DNA of 64,000 nt, taken from positions 2,728,001 to 2,792,000 of the forward strand of contig NZ_JAMYWY010000001.1 of the NCBI RefSeq assembly GCF_024159265.1. Reading direction: 5' to 3'. Every line of letters starts with the position of its first letter. Within the stretch, counting starts at the first letter, position 1. A program made the translations under genes and the position numbers. Source of the DNA: Paenibacillus sp. 1781tsa1. Lineage in GTDB: Bacteria > Bacillota > Bacilli > Paenibacillales > Paenibacillaceae. This document shows positions 9,617-18,851 of the stretch, piece after piece. The notes beneath the pieces are model-generated. The model had not been told where the DNA came from. It searched no databases and worked only from the letters and a program-made list of their open reading frames with translations.

Positions 9617-11405
9617 ATTCCTCCTGTACGGGTAGAGTCAGTTCAATACATGCGCCACTGCTCTCATCGTTCTTCATATGAACCGTGAACAAGGCACCAT
9701 AATGCAGGCGGCAACGAGCAATCACATTGCCAAGTCCAATATGCCAACCTTCATTAAGCAATATGGATTCCAATGAGGGGGAAGCATCAGGGTGATTCAT
9801 TTTATGGATTATCTCTGTTGGAATACCCGGTCCGTTGTCTGAAACGTGGATATGCAGACGATCATACAGCCGGTTGATCCGTATCTGGACCTGAGCTGTT
9901 GTCTGATGCTGGAAGCTGTATTTCACTGCGTTTTCAATAAGTGGCTGAAGAATAAACTTGATGATGACCAAGGAGTTCAGTGAGCCTTCCTTTGTTATCG
10001 AAATGTCGAGCTTATGACCGAAACGGGTCTGCAAAATGGAGATATAACGCTGAACATAATCCAGCTCTTCGGTTAGGGGAACAAGATCGTCATTGGTGTT
10101 AATGGAAAAGCGCATCATTTTACCCAAATCCTCAATGACCTGAACCGTATCATCCGTTCTACGCTGAATGGCAAGACTGCTTACCAGCTCTAAGGTATTA
10201 AACATAAAATGTGGATTAATCTGTATGAGAAGTGCTTTATACTCTGCTTGCTGGCGAAGCAGCTTCAGCTCGAATTCATTCTGGATATGCTGCCGCAGCT
10301 GACTGATCATATAACGGAAGGTAAAGATGACATAACTGATCTCACTCTTTACATTTTTATCTGGAGGCAGAAGTGAATCCGCTTGGTCAAAAGCACCTCG
10401 TTGAACCTGTCTCATGGCCAGCACCAGTCTGGTCAAAGGTTTGGTTACACCGTGGGATAACCATGCAGCCGCCAAGAGGGAGACCAGAATCAGGACAATG
10501 GTTACCACCACAATCGTGCTTTGGAGCTTATGGAGAGAGAGATACATTTCCTTTTCCGGTGCCAGCCCCGCCAACATCCAGCCGGTACGGCCCAGTTTCT
10601 TGAATACAAGGATGTCGCGCTGTCCTTCATGGTTGGTGAGGTATGCCACACCGGACTTGAGCGGGCTGTTTCGAAACCGATCGATCTCTGCGGTAGCTAC
10701 AGCACCTAACGTGTCTATCTGCTGTGACAGAATGGGATTCCCTTGCTCACCCAGTAGAAAAATAGTGCTATTCTCCGCCAGGTGGATGCGCCGGAGCGGT
10801 TCCAGAAAATAGGATTCACTCACATTCACCTTCATGACATTCTGCGCTGTAGCATGATGAAAGGTACCAATAGGCATCAGTAGACTGACCACCGGATTGC
10901 CATGATCTCTGACACGTTCATGTTGATCGGTGTTTGCAGGTAACCAGCGTTCCCCCAATGTGTAGAAATTCGTGTACCAGGATTCTTGTACAAAGGCAGG
11001 GTCATACGCTACCTGATTCTCGCTGCCAATTCGCAGTCCATTCCGTCGATAGATGGATACATCCGAGATACTGGTGTAACTGTTGGTTGCCTGAGTGAGA
11101 AAACGGCTCATCGCGAGGTTGGCCAGCATCTTTTCTCCTTCCGGAAGGTTAGGATCACTGATCGCGTTATCCCAGTTCTTGCCCATATCACTGTTGAAAA
11201 CAAGTGAGGCGACATCATAGATCTGCATCTGCACCATGTCTACGTATGACCCGTATTCCTCCATTTTTTCAAGAGCAGAGGATTCGATGTAAGAGCGAAT
11301 GACCGTGCGTGATTCCTTGAAGAGCAGGTAGGAGAGTGTACCAAAAGCGAGGACAAACAGGACAACGATAAAGGCAATCAGGCGGTTTTTTAAAGAGAAG
11401 AACAT
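9588..11405 (-). CDS. YesM-type sensor histidine kinase
   Basis: A 605-residue membrane kinase. It has an N-terminal transmembrane segment (about 10-30), a large extracellular sensor region, a second transmembrane segment near 295-315, a HAMP linker, the HPK7-type phospho-acceptor block INPHFMFNTLE (His near residue 400) and a HATPase with DNGPGIP. The start has AAGGAGG 6 nt upstream. It overlaps the response regulator gene by 29 nt, so the two are a cognate pair. It probably senses an extracellular oligosaccharide, perhaps together with the nearby binding protein. Confidence 0.9.
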   Translation of the reverse strand: MFFSLKNRLIAFIVVLFVLAFGTLSYLLFKESRTVIRSYIESSALEKMEEYGSYVDMVQMQIYDVASLVFNSDMGKNWDNAISDPNLPEGEKMLANLAMSRFLTQATNSYTSISDVSIYRRNGLRIGSENQVAYDPAFVQESWYTNFYTLGERWLPANTDQHERVRDHGNPVVSLLMPIGTFHHATAQNVMKVNVSESYFLEPLRRIHLAENSTIFLLGEQGNPILSQQIDTLGAVATAEIDRFRNSPLKSGVAYLTNHEGQRDILVFKKLGRTGWMLAGLAPEKEMYLSLHKLQSTIVVVTIVLILVSLLAAAWLSHGVTKPLTRLVLAMRQVQRGAFDQADSLLPPDKNVKSEISYVIFTFRYMISQLRQHIQNEFELKLLRQQAEYKALLIQINPHFMFNTLELVSSLAIQRRTDDTVQVIEDLGKMMRFSINTNDDLVPLTEELDYVQRYISILQTRFGHKLDISITKEGSLNSLVIIKFILQPLIENAVKYSFQHQTTAQVQIRINRLYDRLHIHVSDNGPGIPTEIIHKMNHPDASPSLESILLNEGWHIGLGNVIARCRLHYGALFTVHMKNDESSGACIELTLPVQEEYDVQRINRR

Positions 11406-11459
11406 GGATTTCCTCCTTCTACCGAGTCGACTTGCGTGCAGAGTAATTATAAAAAATAT

Positions 11460-11489
11460 AAAAAAGACTGCGGAATATGCGCAGCCTTT
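11460..11489 (-). terminator. Terminator after the Gfo/Idh/MocA gene
   Basis: On the minus strand, CTGCG and CGCAG (11480-11484 and 11468-11472) form a GC-rich hairpin followed by a T run. It separates the oxidoreductase gene from the kinase gene. Confidence 0.6.
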
Positions 11490-11526
11490 ATAATGAAATT
11501 AATAATGTATTGCAGATCTGGGAGAC

Positions 11527-12816
11527 TTAGAAACGAACCAGATCAGTGACGTTGACAGGCAAACCCGTTGCGATGGCGCGATTGGCCGCAATGCCCGTCA
11601 GAATGGATCTGGCACCATCCACGTGGTTAGCTGCGCGATGGAACGGATCTTCAACAGGCTCTCCAAACAGATCATTCAGCAGAACCGGGTCACCTCCGCC
11701 ATGTCCACCTGCTTTCTCTTCCACTTCAACCTCATATGGCGCACCGAACATCGGAAGGACCCGCAACGTTTTACCGATCAGAGCACCTTCCTTACTTTTG
11801 TCACCTAATGAATTGACATAGGATTGCTCCACAATGTTCATCTCAATCCGGCCTTTGGTGCCGTTAATGGCAATACGGTAACCTTCCCATGGCTGATAGG
11901 CAACGAGGGAGTACGTCAGAATGGCTTTGCTCCGATACTTCACAAGAACACCCATTGTATCCTCAATGTTGATACCATCCCCAAATACGCTCTGATCCCG
12001 CTGATAACCATCTTCTGATTCGGCATCCAGATACATGGACTTCATATGAGCATCCGAATCCAAATGCAGTGCAAAAGGATCTTCCTTCGCGATCGGGTTA
12101 CCGGTTGCTCGATTGTAGAACTGCGTTACACCGCGTTCTTCTGCGTTTTCTCTGCCGTAAAACATCAGATCACCGAATGCAAACACGGTCTCCGGTTGCG
12201 AGCCGATCCAGAAATTCACCAAATCGAAGTGATGGGTGGATTTGTGAACGAGCAGTCCGCCGCTGTTACGCTTGTCCCGATGCCAACGGCGGAAATAATC
12301 TGCCCCGTGGCGGGTATTCAGCAGCCATTCAAAGTGAACGGACGTGACTTTTCCGATGGTATCATTCAGAATAAGTTCCCGAATCTTCGTATGGTGCGGC
12401 GCATAACGGTAGTTAAAGGTAACTCTGACATTCTGGCCAGTCCGCTTGACGGCATCCAGAATGTCTTGGCATTTTTCCTCATCGATCGTCATTGGTTTCT
12501 CGGTGACAACGTCACAACCCAGTTCCATCGCGCGAATGATGTATTTGTGATGGGTACGGTCAACGCTGGTTACGATGACATAGTCAGGCTTCTCGTTCTC
12601 AATCATCTGATCAAACTGATCTGCAGGATAAGTGGGTACTTCGGGATAATTGTACTTTTCCTTCAACAGTTGATTCGCGTAATTCATGCGGACTTGATTT
12701 ATATCACAAAAGCCGACAAGCTCGGAAGTATTCCTGTAATCCCGGGTTAATGCACCATAAAAGAATTCCGCGCGGCCGCCGGTTCCAACTAATACATAAC
12801 GTTTCTTGTTACTCAT
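11527..12816 (-). CDS. Gfo/Idh/MocA family NAD(P)-dependent oxidoreductase
   Basis: A 429-residue cytoplasmic dehydrogenase. The N-terminal Rossmann fold (YVLVGTGGRAEFFYGAL), the EKPM motif (DVVTEKPMTIDEEK) and the C-terminal beta-sheet substrate domain with HGGGDPVLLNDLF are typical of sugar or inositol oxidoreductases of this family. It is transcribed on the same strand as the sugar-uptake genes but separated from them by a terminator. It is divergent from an AraC regulator with a cre-like site between. It probably oxidises a sugar derivative from the same pathway; the substrate cannot be read from sequence. Confidence 0.85.
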   Translation of the reverse strand: MSNKKRYVLVGTGGRAEFFYGALTRDYRNTSELVGFCDINQVRMNYANQLLKEKYNYPEVPTYPADQFDQMIENEKPDYVIVTSVDRTHHKYIIRAMELGCDVVTEKPMTIDEEKCQDILDAVKRTGQNVRVTFNYRYAPHHTKIRELILNDTIGKVTSVHFEWLLNTRHGADYFRRWHRDKRNSGGLLVHKSTHHFDLVNFWIGSQPETVFAFGDLMFYGRENAEERGVTQFYNRATGNPIAKEDPFALHLDSDAHMKSMYLDAESEDGYQRDQSVFGDGINIEDTMGVLVKYRSKAILTYSLVAYQPWEGYRIAINGTKGRIEMNIVEQSYVNSLGDKSKEGALIGKTLRVLPMFGAPYEVEVEEKAGGHGGGDPVLLNDLFGEPVEDPFHRAANHVDGARSILTGIAANRAIATGLPVNVTDLVRF

Positions 12817-12883
12817 GTCTATCGCCTCCTTGAATATAGCTTTAGACTATAACAAGGGAGTACTTCTTTCGCCGCATTTTATG

Positions 12884-12897
12884 CGTAACCGCTTTCA
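12884..12897. promoter_or_regulatory. Candidate cre site in a divergent promoter region
   Basis: CGTAACCGCTTTCA matches the cre consensus TGWAANCGNTNWCA at 13 of 14 positions. It lies between the oxidoreductase gene (minus) and the AraC gene (plus) and touches the presumed -35 region of the latter. Confidence 0.5.
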
Positions 12898-12920
12898 AAT
12901 GCCGCATATTTTGCTATAAT
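12893..12920 (+). promoter_or_regulatory. SigA-like promoter of the AraC gene
   Basis: TATAAT at 12915-12920 is preceded by TGC, giving an extended -10. A weak TTTCAA lies 16 nt upstream. It is 24 nt before the chosen start codon. Confidence 0.5.
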
Positions 12921-12943
12921 TTATGGAAAGGAGAGAGGCCGAC

Positions 12944-13825
12944 ATGACAGAACCTTTCAGTGCAGATTTTCATGATCCCACGGATTTATTACATATTGAA
13001 TATGATCGTCGCATTGGATACTTCTCGATGACGGATGACCACCTGCATGATCATTATGAGTTGTATTACCTGTTGTCTGGCGAGCGTATCTATTTCATTA
13101 GGGACCGGACCTACCGGGTAAAGGCTGGTGATCTGGTGTTTGTTGACCGCAATACGGTTCACAAGACCTTGGAGAGTGGCATGCCGGACCATGAGCGGAT
13201 GGTGCTGTATTTGAAGCCTGAGCTTTTTGCAGCCATGGCTATTTCAACGGAGTTAGTCGAAGCCTTGAAGGAGCCCTTCTGCTGGGAGATTCCTATTGTA
13301 AGGTTTCCTTCCCAGGTCACGGAGGTTTTGGGGCGGATGGCTAGCGAAATGGTGGATGAAATGCTTCGTCCCCAACCTGGAAGCAATCTGTTACTGCGTC
13401 ACCGGGCTATTGAATTGTTGTTGCATGCCTATCGTAATCAGCACCTGGGCAGGTTATGCTCCGATGATCGTGAGCCGGTTCTTCATCCCAAGACACAGGC
13501 CGTCGTGCGTTACCTGAATGAGAACTATCAGAAGCCACTGACATTACCAGAGGTGGCGGGCATGTTTCGCATTAGTCCGCATTATCTGAGTCGATTGTTC
13601 AAACAAACGACGGGGTTTACCTTCAGTGATTATCTGAATCTGTTACGGGTGAAGGAAGCACAGCGTTTGCTGCGAGAAAGTGAGGAATCCATCACGGACA
13701 TCGCCTGGCTAGCCGGCTTCAGTAACTTCTCTCATTTTGGCAAGATGTTTAAGCGAACCGTACAGTTATCACCAAGAGTTTACAGGCAGGAAAACAAGGA
13801 ATCGGGTTCCGTGAGGACCTTATGA
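12944..13825 (+). CDS. AraC family transcriptional regulator with cupin N-domain
   Basis: A 293-residue regulator beginning MTEPFSADFHDP. This start is chosen because AAGGAGAG lies about 8-10 nt upstream; the earlier ATG at 12923 overlaps the SD. A cupin-like sensor domain comes first (HDHYELYYLLSGERIYFI). The C-terminal double helix-turn-helix includes LTLPEVAGMFRISPHYLSRL and ITDIAWLAGFSNFSHFGKMF. It probably controls the divergent Gfo/Idh/MocA gene and perhaps the sugar locus. Its 3' end lies just before the RidA gene. Confidence 0.85.
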   Translation: MTEPFSADFHDPTDLLHIEYDRRIGYFSMTDDHLHDHYELYYLLSGERIYFIRDRTYRVKAGDLVFVDRNTVHKTLESGMPDHERMVLYLKPELFAAMAISTELVEALKEPFCWEIPIVRFPSQVTEVLGRMASEMVDEMLRPQPGSNLLLRHRAIELLLHAYRNQHLGRLCSDDREPVLHPKTQAVVRYLNENYQKPLTLPEVAGMFRISPHYLSRLFKQTTGFTFSDYLNLLRVKEAQRLLRESEESITDIAWLAGFSNFSHFGKMFKRTVQLSPRVYRQENKESGSVRTL

Positions 13826-13842
13826 GAGGGAGCGAGTATACG

Positions 13843-14289
13843 ATGATTGAAACGAGATTGAATGAACTGGGGATCACTTTGCCACAGGCCAGTGCCCCTG
13901 CGGCGAAATATGCCAATGCCGTTATTGTTAATGGAATCATGTATGTATCCGGGAAAGGACCTGATACCTCGGAACGTGGCAAACTGGGATCAGACTTCAC
14001 AACTGAGCAGGGATATGATTTTGCCCGGAATGCCGGACTGGAAGTGCTCGCTGTTGTTCGAGACGTGCTGGGTTCACTGGATCGGGTGAAGAGAGTGGTT
14101 AAAGTGCAGGGCTTCATTAATGCGTCCGCTTCGTATCAGGAGCATCATAAAGTGCTGAATGGATTCTCCGATCTGATGATGGAGGTATTCGGGGATCAGG
14201 GTGTACATGCTCGTTCGGTATTTGGTGCCGTATCTGTGAGGGACAATTTGCCCTTGATCATTGATTCCATATTTCAAGTAGAGGAGTAG
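13843..14289 (+). CDS. RidA (YjgF/YER057c/UK114) family protein
   Basis: A 148-residue protein starting MIETRLNELGITLP. GAGAGGGAG upstream favours this ATG over the one at 13822, which overlaps the AraC stop codon. It shows the RidA core, including VNGIMYVSGKGPD, GLEVLAVVRDVLGSLDRVKRV and HARSVFGAVSVRDNLPL, with the conserved Arg in HARS. RidA proteins deaminate reactive enamine/imine intermediates. This one is closer to the longer YjgH-like subgroup. It is probably cotranscribed with the AraC gene. Confidence 0.85.
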   Translation: MIETRLNELGITLPQASAPAAKYANAVIVNGIMYVSGKGPDTSERGKLGSDFTTEQGYDFARNAGLEVLAVVRDVLGSLDRVKRVVKVQGFINASASYQEHHKVLNGFSDLMMEVFGDQGVHARSVFGAVSVRDNLPLIIDSIFQVEE

Positions 14290-14297
14290 ATATAACC

Positions 14298-14888
14298 ATG
14301 ACAGAGTCGTCTTCATTTAATCCAATTATGCTAACGATTCCCGAGAGCTTCCACACGGAACGTCTCACGATTCGAGCACCTCAGTGGGGGGACGGCGCAG
14401 CTTTTAATGAAGCGGTCCGTGAAAGTGCGGAGCAGCTGCAGTTGTGGTTGCCTTTTGCGGAGAAGATCCCGTCGTTGGAAGAGTCCGAGGCGACTGTTCG
14501 CAGAGCAAGACTGAAATATCTGGAACGTACCGACCTGATGCTCCATCTGCGAGACAGACATACGGATGAATTGGTAGGCAGCAGCGGGTTACATCGCATC
14601 GACTGGAATGCACGTTGTTTCGAGATTGGTTACTGGATTCGAACTTCACGAGCTGGTGAGGGTTTGATGACGGAAGCGGTGAAAGGCATTGAACAATTTG
14701 CCATTACGCATCTGGAGGCGAACCGCCTGGAAATCCGCTGTGATGCGCGTAATGTGCGAAGTGCCAAAGTAGCTGAAAGGGCGGGTTATACGCTGGAAGG
14801 CACACTACGCAAGATGCGGCGGAACAGTACAGGTACGCTGGTGGATTATATGGTTTTCTCTAAAGTCAGAGGAAGTGAGTTCGAGTAA
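14298..14888 (+). CDS. GNAT acetyltransferase, RimJ/RimL-like
   Basis: A 196-residue N-acetyltransferase. It has the opening FHTERLTIRAP, the central FEIGYWIRTSRAGEGLMTEA (acetyl-CoA loop variant) and the C-terminal NVRSAKVAERAGYTLEG typical of RimJ/RimL/Rim-like enzymes. It transfers acetyl from acetyl-CoA to an N-terminal or other amine; the substrate is unknown. It begins 8 nt after the RidA gene and looks part of the same transcript. Confidence 0.85.
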   Translation: MTESSSFNPIMLTIPESFHTERLTIRAPQWGDGAAFNEAVRESAEQLQLWLPFAEKIPSLEESEATVRRARLKYLERTDLMLHLRDRHTDELVGSSGLHRIDWNARCFEIGYWIRTSRAGEGLMTEAVKGIEQFAITHLEANRLEIRCDARNVRSAKVAERAGYTLEGTLRKMRRNSTGTLVDYMVFSKVRGSEFE

Positions 14889-14902
14889 AAGGGCGGGTAG
14901 AT

Positions 14903-15715
14903 ATGGAGCGAATTGGTCAGGGAAGAACTGCGGAAATCTATACGTATTCGAACGAGCACATTATGAAGTTATATCGAATGGATTTTCCACTGGAAGCAGT
15001 CCAGAATGAATTTAGAATAAGTGAGTTGGCATACAAAAAAGGACTCCCCGTTCCACAAGCAATATCCTTGATAGAACATACTAAGCCGCGTGCAGGGATT
15101 GTCTTTGAACGACTTCAAGGGAATACCCTGTTATCCCTCATCATTCAGCAGCCTGAGCTACTAGAGCAGTTGGCGTTGAAAATGGCTGAATGTCATTACA
15201 GACTTCACTGTGAGCGAGATGATGATGGAACACTCCCCTCACAGAAGCAGATTCTATCCAGAGCGATTCGCAATGTTCGATTATTATCAGAGGGTGATCA
15301 AGCGCGAATCCTCTCATACTTAACAACATTGCCTGATCAACAGCAGATCTGTCATGGCGATTTTCACCCCGATAATGTTATGCTCAGTGAAGCTGGCAAT
15401 CAATACTGGGTTATCGATTGGATGACTGGTATGTCAGGAGATCCCGCGGGTGATGCGGCTCGTAGCTGGGTAATATTAATGAGCGGCACTTTGCCGGAGG
15501 ATACAGAGCCTGCTATACGAAAGGGATTTGAAACGGCTCGTGAATCGCTGATCGAATATTACATCCAACATTATATGCATCTTTCCGGCATTACACGTGA
15601 AGCAATTGAATGCTGGATGCTGCCCGTTGCTGCTGCACGTCTTAACGAGGATCTGCCTGCTCAAGGGGTGGAACAGCTGCTCAAGTTGGTTCAGGAACGA
15701 CTTCGTCTGTTATAA
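14903..15715 (+). CDS. Aminoglycoside phosphotransferase (APH) fold kinase
   Basis: A 270-residue protein with the APH/choline-kinase layout: a P-loop-like start (RIGQGRTAEIYTYSNEHIMKLY), the Brenner catalytic motif ICHGDFHPDNVML, and the metal-binding VIDWMTG (DFG equivalent). APH-fold proteins phosphorylate small hydroxylated metabolites or antibiotics. Nothing in the context points to a resistance gene. It starts 14 nt after the acetyltransferase gene and ends before a palindromic repeat. Confidence 0.8.
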   Translation: MERIGQGRTAEIYTYSNEHIMKLYRMDFPLEAVQNEFRISELAYKKGLPVPQAISLIEHTKPRAGIVFERLQGNTLLSLIIQQPELLEQLALKMAECHYRLHCERDDDGTLPSQKQILSRAIRNVRLLSEGDQARILSYLTTLPDQQQICHGDFHPDNVMLSEAGNQYWVIDWMTGMSGDPAGDAARSWVILMSGTLPEDTEPAIRKGFETARESLIEYYIQHYMHLSGITREAIECWMLPVAAARLNEDLPAQGVEQLLKLVQERLRLL

Positions 15716-15748
15716 AAGTTGAATTTAAGATTATTTACGCAAACACTA

Positions 15749-15910
15749 CGATGACAGAATAACCTTCCAATCGCTGTTATCCCCAGATTTTTCGATTCCC
15801 TTTTCCGAAGGGGGAAATCCGGGGATAAAGGCGAAGCGTATGCTTCCGATGCAGCTTTCTTGCAGAAAGCTTTTAGCTTCGCTTTTTCAGGTTTTTTCTG
15901 TCCTCTCCGT
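15749..15910 (-). repeat. Palindromic dispersed element, copy A (inverted orientation)
   Basis: Read on the minus strand this copy has outer arms near 15889-15902 and 15753-15765 (GACAGAAAAAACCT / AGGTTATTCTGTC). Its first hairpin has a GCGAAGC/GCTTCGC stem (15831-15837 with 15876-15882) enclosing an extra AGCTTTCT/AGAAAGCT hairpin. The second hairpin uses TTATCCCC/GGGGATAA arms. It fills most of the gap between the APH-fold gene and the methyltransferase gene. Two related copies lie at 58082-58193 and 61573-61695. Confidence 0.8.
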
Positions 15911-15992
15911 AATCGTGTTAATGATTAGTTCAACTTCTATAGACGAAACTAATGATTTTATATAAGGGTAGAGAACGAGAGGGGACGAATTC

Positions 15993-18215
15993 ATGCTGCA
16001 TTCATTAATGGCCATACAATCATACAAGTCAGGTAACACGCCGGAAGCCCAGCAGCCATGGCTGCAACTGCTGGCAGCAGCAGAGCAGCCCCACATTAAC
16101 CTCGAACGCATTCATTCCATCGCCGAACTTGAGGGCACGAATCCGGTGCTGGATTACACCGAGCGTACACTGCATGTGCTGGAGAAGCTTCAGGTTTCTT
16201 TTTGGGTGCGAGAAATTCTGGAGGAGGTTCTAATCTGGTCAGAGACAGCGAAGGCCGGATCACGGGAGCAGCGGCGTGTATGGCAAAAGCAGGGCGTTAA
16301 TCTGTTTGTGCACAATGTGGGATCCGCGCAGTTATACGATCTATACATAGGGGCAAACCACTTGGATAACGACATCGGTAAGAGCGGTGGGACGAGTATA
16401 AATCAACCTGGTTCTCTGAGCGATGCCTTAAGTAAAAACGCGGATATGAGCAAGCATGCTGTGTTGACTTCACATACACCAAGGCATGAGGTTATTCGTA
16501 CTCTAATTGCTACGCATGGACTTATTGGGCAATACATACGCGGCGAGATTCCATTTGCCGAGAATGCTCCGCTGCACGCCTTGATCGTCAAAGGATGGCT
16601 TACTACAGACGAACTGCACACCATACTGTTGGCATTAAATGAGTGCATTATTGCAGGCGTTGATCCAGCGTTATGGGTTCAGGTTCAGGCTGAGGTACAG
16701 CGAATTGTAGGCTGGATTATCACTGGACCGGATCATGAGGACTGGAGCGTGAAGGAACGGTTATCCCGCTTAAGAAGTTCATCCATTCGGCAGGGAGAAG
16801 CTGTGGATACGGCTTACGCCAAGCTCCAGACGGAACTGAATGTAGAACAGGCACTGGCTCCGCTGGCTCATCGTACGCTGTGGTATGTAGAGTCGGCTAT
16901 GCAGGATTTCTCGTTGCAGGAGATGGTGAAAGTGTTCCTGTTGACGCTGCGCAGCGAGAGCATGACTCCAACATCCATTGAGAAACAGTCTGATATAGTC
17001 CGCCATATTAGTTTTGAGCCCTTGATGAATACGATGTATTACGACTATAAAGGGGTCAAGAAGCTCAACATTTACAAGAAACGAATGATTGAAAAATATT
17101 TGGAACAATACGCATGGGAACAGATAGTGGCAGGGGAGCAGATCGTCTATCCCCATCTAACCCATCGCACTGAGCGTCATGTGGATCTGCCGGATACATT
17201 ATTCGTGACCTTCGAATTTTCCCCCGCTGCCGAGAAGCTGATCGCATTCTGTATTGAAGCGGAAAAGTCACCATTATATGAGAAGGCTGTATTGCTGTTA
17301 TTTGACCTGTTCGGATTGCGGCGGGATGCCTATGACCGGTTCCACAACGAAGAGACGTATTTGTCCGATATGAACAGCTCCGGTGATTATAAAAAAGTAC
17401 TGCTCGACTATATCGTTGGTAAACGGGTACTTGATATCGGTCCAGGTGGAGGAATTCTGCTGGATCTGATTGAGCAGGAAAAACCGGAAGTGGAGCCGAT
17501 CGGTATCGACATCTCAGCGAATGTCATTGAAGCGCTGGAACGCAAAAAACAGCGTGAGGGACATCGCTGGCAAGTCATGAAGGGCGATGCCCTGCAACTG
17601 GAGCAATATGTGCAGCCAGGCACCGTGGATACGGTTATTTTCTCATCCATTCTGCATGAATTATATTCATATATTGAACTGGACGGTCGAAGATTTAATT
17701 CCGATACGGTTGTGGCAGCGCTGAGAAGTTCATTCCGTGTACTGTCACCTGGAGGAAGAATTCTGATTCGGGATGGTATTATGAGTGAACCGGAGGCACA
17801 GAAGCGCCGGATTCGTTTTCTGGAACTGGATGGGATGCGCTGGCTGGAGCGATACGCAGAGGATTTTCAGGGACGAGCGATAAAATATGAACGAATATCA
17901 GACAACGAGGTCGTCATGCCAATCAACGATGCGATGGAATTTCTCTACACTTATACGTGGGGTGAAGAGGCATATGTGCATGAGATTCAGGAACAGTTCG
18001 GTATTTTTACACCGACCGACTATAAGAACTGTATCTTAGAAGCGCTAGGCGAACAAGCTGAGATGATGACCTTCGAACATTTCCTTCAGGAGGGTTATAC
18101 GGAAGCACTTGGAGAACGAATTATCTTCATGAAGGAAGATGGCTCCCCTGCGCCTTTGCCAGACAGTACCTGCCTGATTGTCATTGAGAAGAAGAAAGGA
18201 TTAGCGAACGCATGA
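15993..18215 (+). CDS. Large SAM-dependent methyltransferase with unknown N-terminal region
   Basis: A 740-residue protein. The C-terminal part (about 470-680) is a class I methyltransferase: motif I VLDIGPGGGILLDLIE, acidic end of beta-2 in PIGIDIS, motif IV region VIFSSILHELYSY and SPGGRILIRDG. The first 450 or so residues are mostly helical and match no family I recognise; they contain the notable block HEVIRTLIATHGLIGQYIRG. GAGGGG lies 8 nt before the start. It overlaps the histidine phosphatase gene by 4 nt (ATGA), so the two are translationally coupled. Substrate unknown. Confidence 0.8.
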   Translation: MLHSLMAIQSYKSGNTPEAQQPWLQLLAAAEQPHINLERIHSIAELEGTNPVLDYTERTLHVLEKLQVSFWVREILEEVLIWSETAKAGSREQRRVWQKQGVNLFVHNVGSAQLYDLYIGANHLDNDIGKSGGTSINQPGSLSDALSKNADMSKHAVLTSHTPRHEVIRTLIATHGLIGQYIRGEIPFAENAPLHALIVKGWLTTDELHTILLALNECIIAGVDPALWVQVQAEVQRIVGWIITGPDHEDWSVKERLSRLRSSSIRQGEAVDTAYAKLQTELNVEQALAPLAHRTLWYVESAMQDFSLQEMVKVFLLTLRSESMTPTSIEKQSDIVRHISFEPLMNTMYYDYKGVKKLNIYKKRMIEKYLEQYAWEQIVAGEQIVYPHLTHRTERHVDLPDTLFVTFEFSPAAEKLIAFCIEAEKSPLYEKAVLLLFDLFGLRRDAYDRFHNEETYLSDMNSSGDYKKVLLDYIVGKRVLDIGPGGGILLDLIEQEKPEVEPIGIDISANVIEALERKKQREGHRWQVMKGDALQLEQYVQPGTVDTVIFSSILHELYSYIELDGRRFNSDTVVAALRSSFRVLSPGGRILIRDGIMSEPEAQKRRIRFLELDGMRWLERYAEDFQGRAIKYERISDNEVVMPINDAMEFLYTYTWGEEAYVHEIQEQFGIFTPTDYKNCILEALGEQAEMMTFEHFLQEGYTEALGERIIFMKEDGSPAPLPDSTCLIVIEKKKGLANA

Positions 18216-18790
18216 TGAGCGAGGACATTACTGTTTTGTATTTTGTCAGACATGCGGAGTCTAGGTATGTTGAGGGAAGAGAACGCGAGCGTGGGCTGAC
18301 AGAACAAGGTCATCAAGATGCGGGAACGGTTGCCAGTCTGCTCCAAGGGGAGCAGATTCAACTGTTCTATTCCAGCCCTTACAGGCGAGCGGTGGATACA
18401 ATTCAGATTCTGGCAGAGCGGTCAGGTGGAATTGTGGTGACAGAGGAAGATCTGCGTGAACGCCAGTTGTCGAGTTCGGATGTGAGGCACGATAATTTTC
18501 GTGAAGCCAAGCAGCGGTTGTACCGCGACCCTACGTATGCGTATCCTGGTGGAGAGTCTGGTGAACAGGCTCGCTCAAGGGCAGTAGCGGTGATCGATAG
18601 AATTCTGGATAAACATGCCGGTCACAAGGTAGTCATCGGAACCCATGGAGATGTAATGACGCTTATTTTTCAACATTATGATTCTTCCTACGGTTATGAC
18701 TTCTGGGAAAGTACTACGATGCCGGATATCTATAAGTTGGAGTTTGACGGAACGCACAAGTTGGTCCAGGTCAACCGATTGTGGGAGTGA
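18212..18790 (+). CDS. Histidine phosphatase family protein
   Basis: A 192-residue member of the phosphoglycerate-mutase-like superfamily. The catalytic RHA motif is in YFVRHAESR, with conserved Arg in SSPYRRAVDT, a Glu in the LRERQL region and the second His in IGTHGDVM. Such enzymes form a phosphohistidine and remove phosphate from small molecules or proteins. The start overlaps the methyltransferase stop by 4 nt, which suggests a linked function. Confidence 0.88.
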   Translation: MMSEDITVLYFVRHAESRYVEGRERERGLTEQGHQDAGTVASLLQGEQIQLFYSSPYRRAVDTIQILAERSGGIVVTEEDLRERQLSSSDVRHDNFREAKQRLYRDPTYAYPGGESGEQARSRAVAVIDRILDKHAGHKVVIGTHGDVMTLIFQHYDSSYGYDFWESTTMPDIYKLEFDGTHKLVQVNRLWE

Positions 18791-18851
18791 AAGGTTAATA
18801 TATGAGAAATGCATTAACCCTGATGAGAGTAGAGAGGTGTGAGTTGAACGG

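Noticed and set aside
12046..12750. 234-codon open frame on the plus strand
   Set aside because: It is antisense to the Gfo/Idh/MocA gene. It has no SD or recognisable domain.
14903..15715. APH-fold gene as an aminoglycoside resistance determinant
   Set aside because: Only the general kinase fold is visible. No resistance-gene context or mobile element is present, and the fold is common in metabolite kinases.
15749..15910. Palindromic repeat as an ordinary terminator of the APH-fold gene
   Set aside because: It is too long and branched, lacks a clean T run after the main stem, and related copies lie upstream of genes at 58.1 and 61.6 kb.
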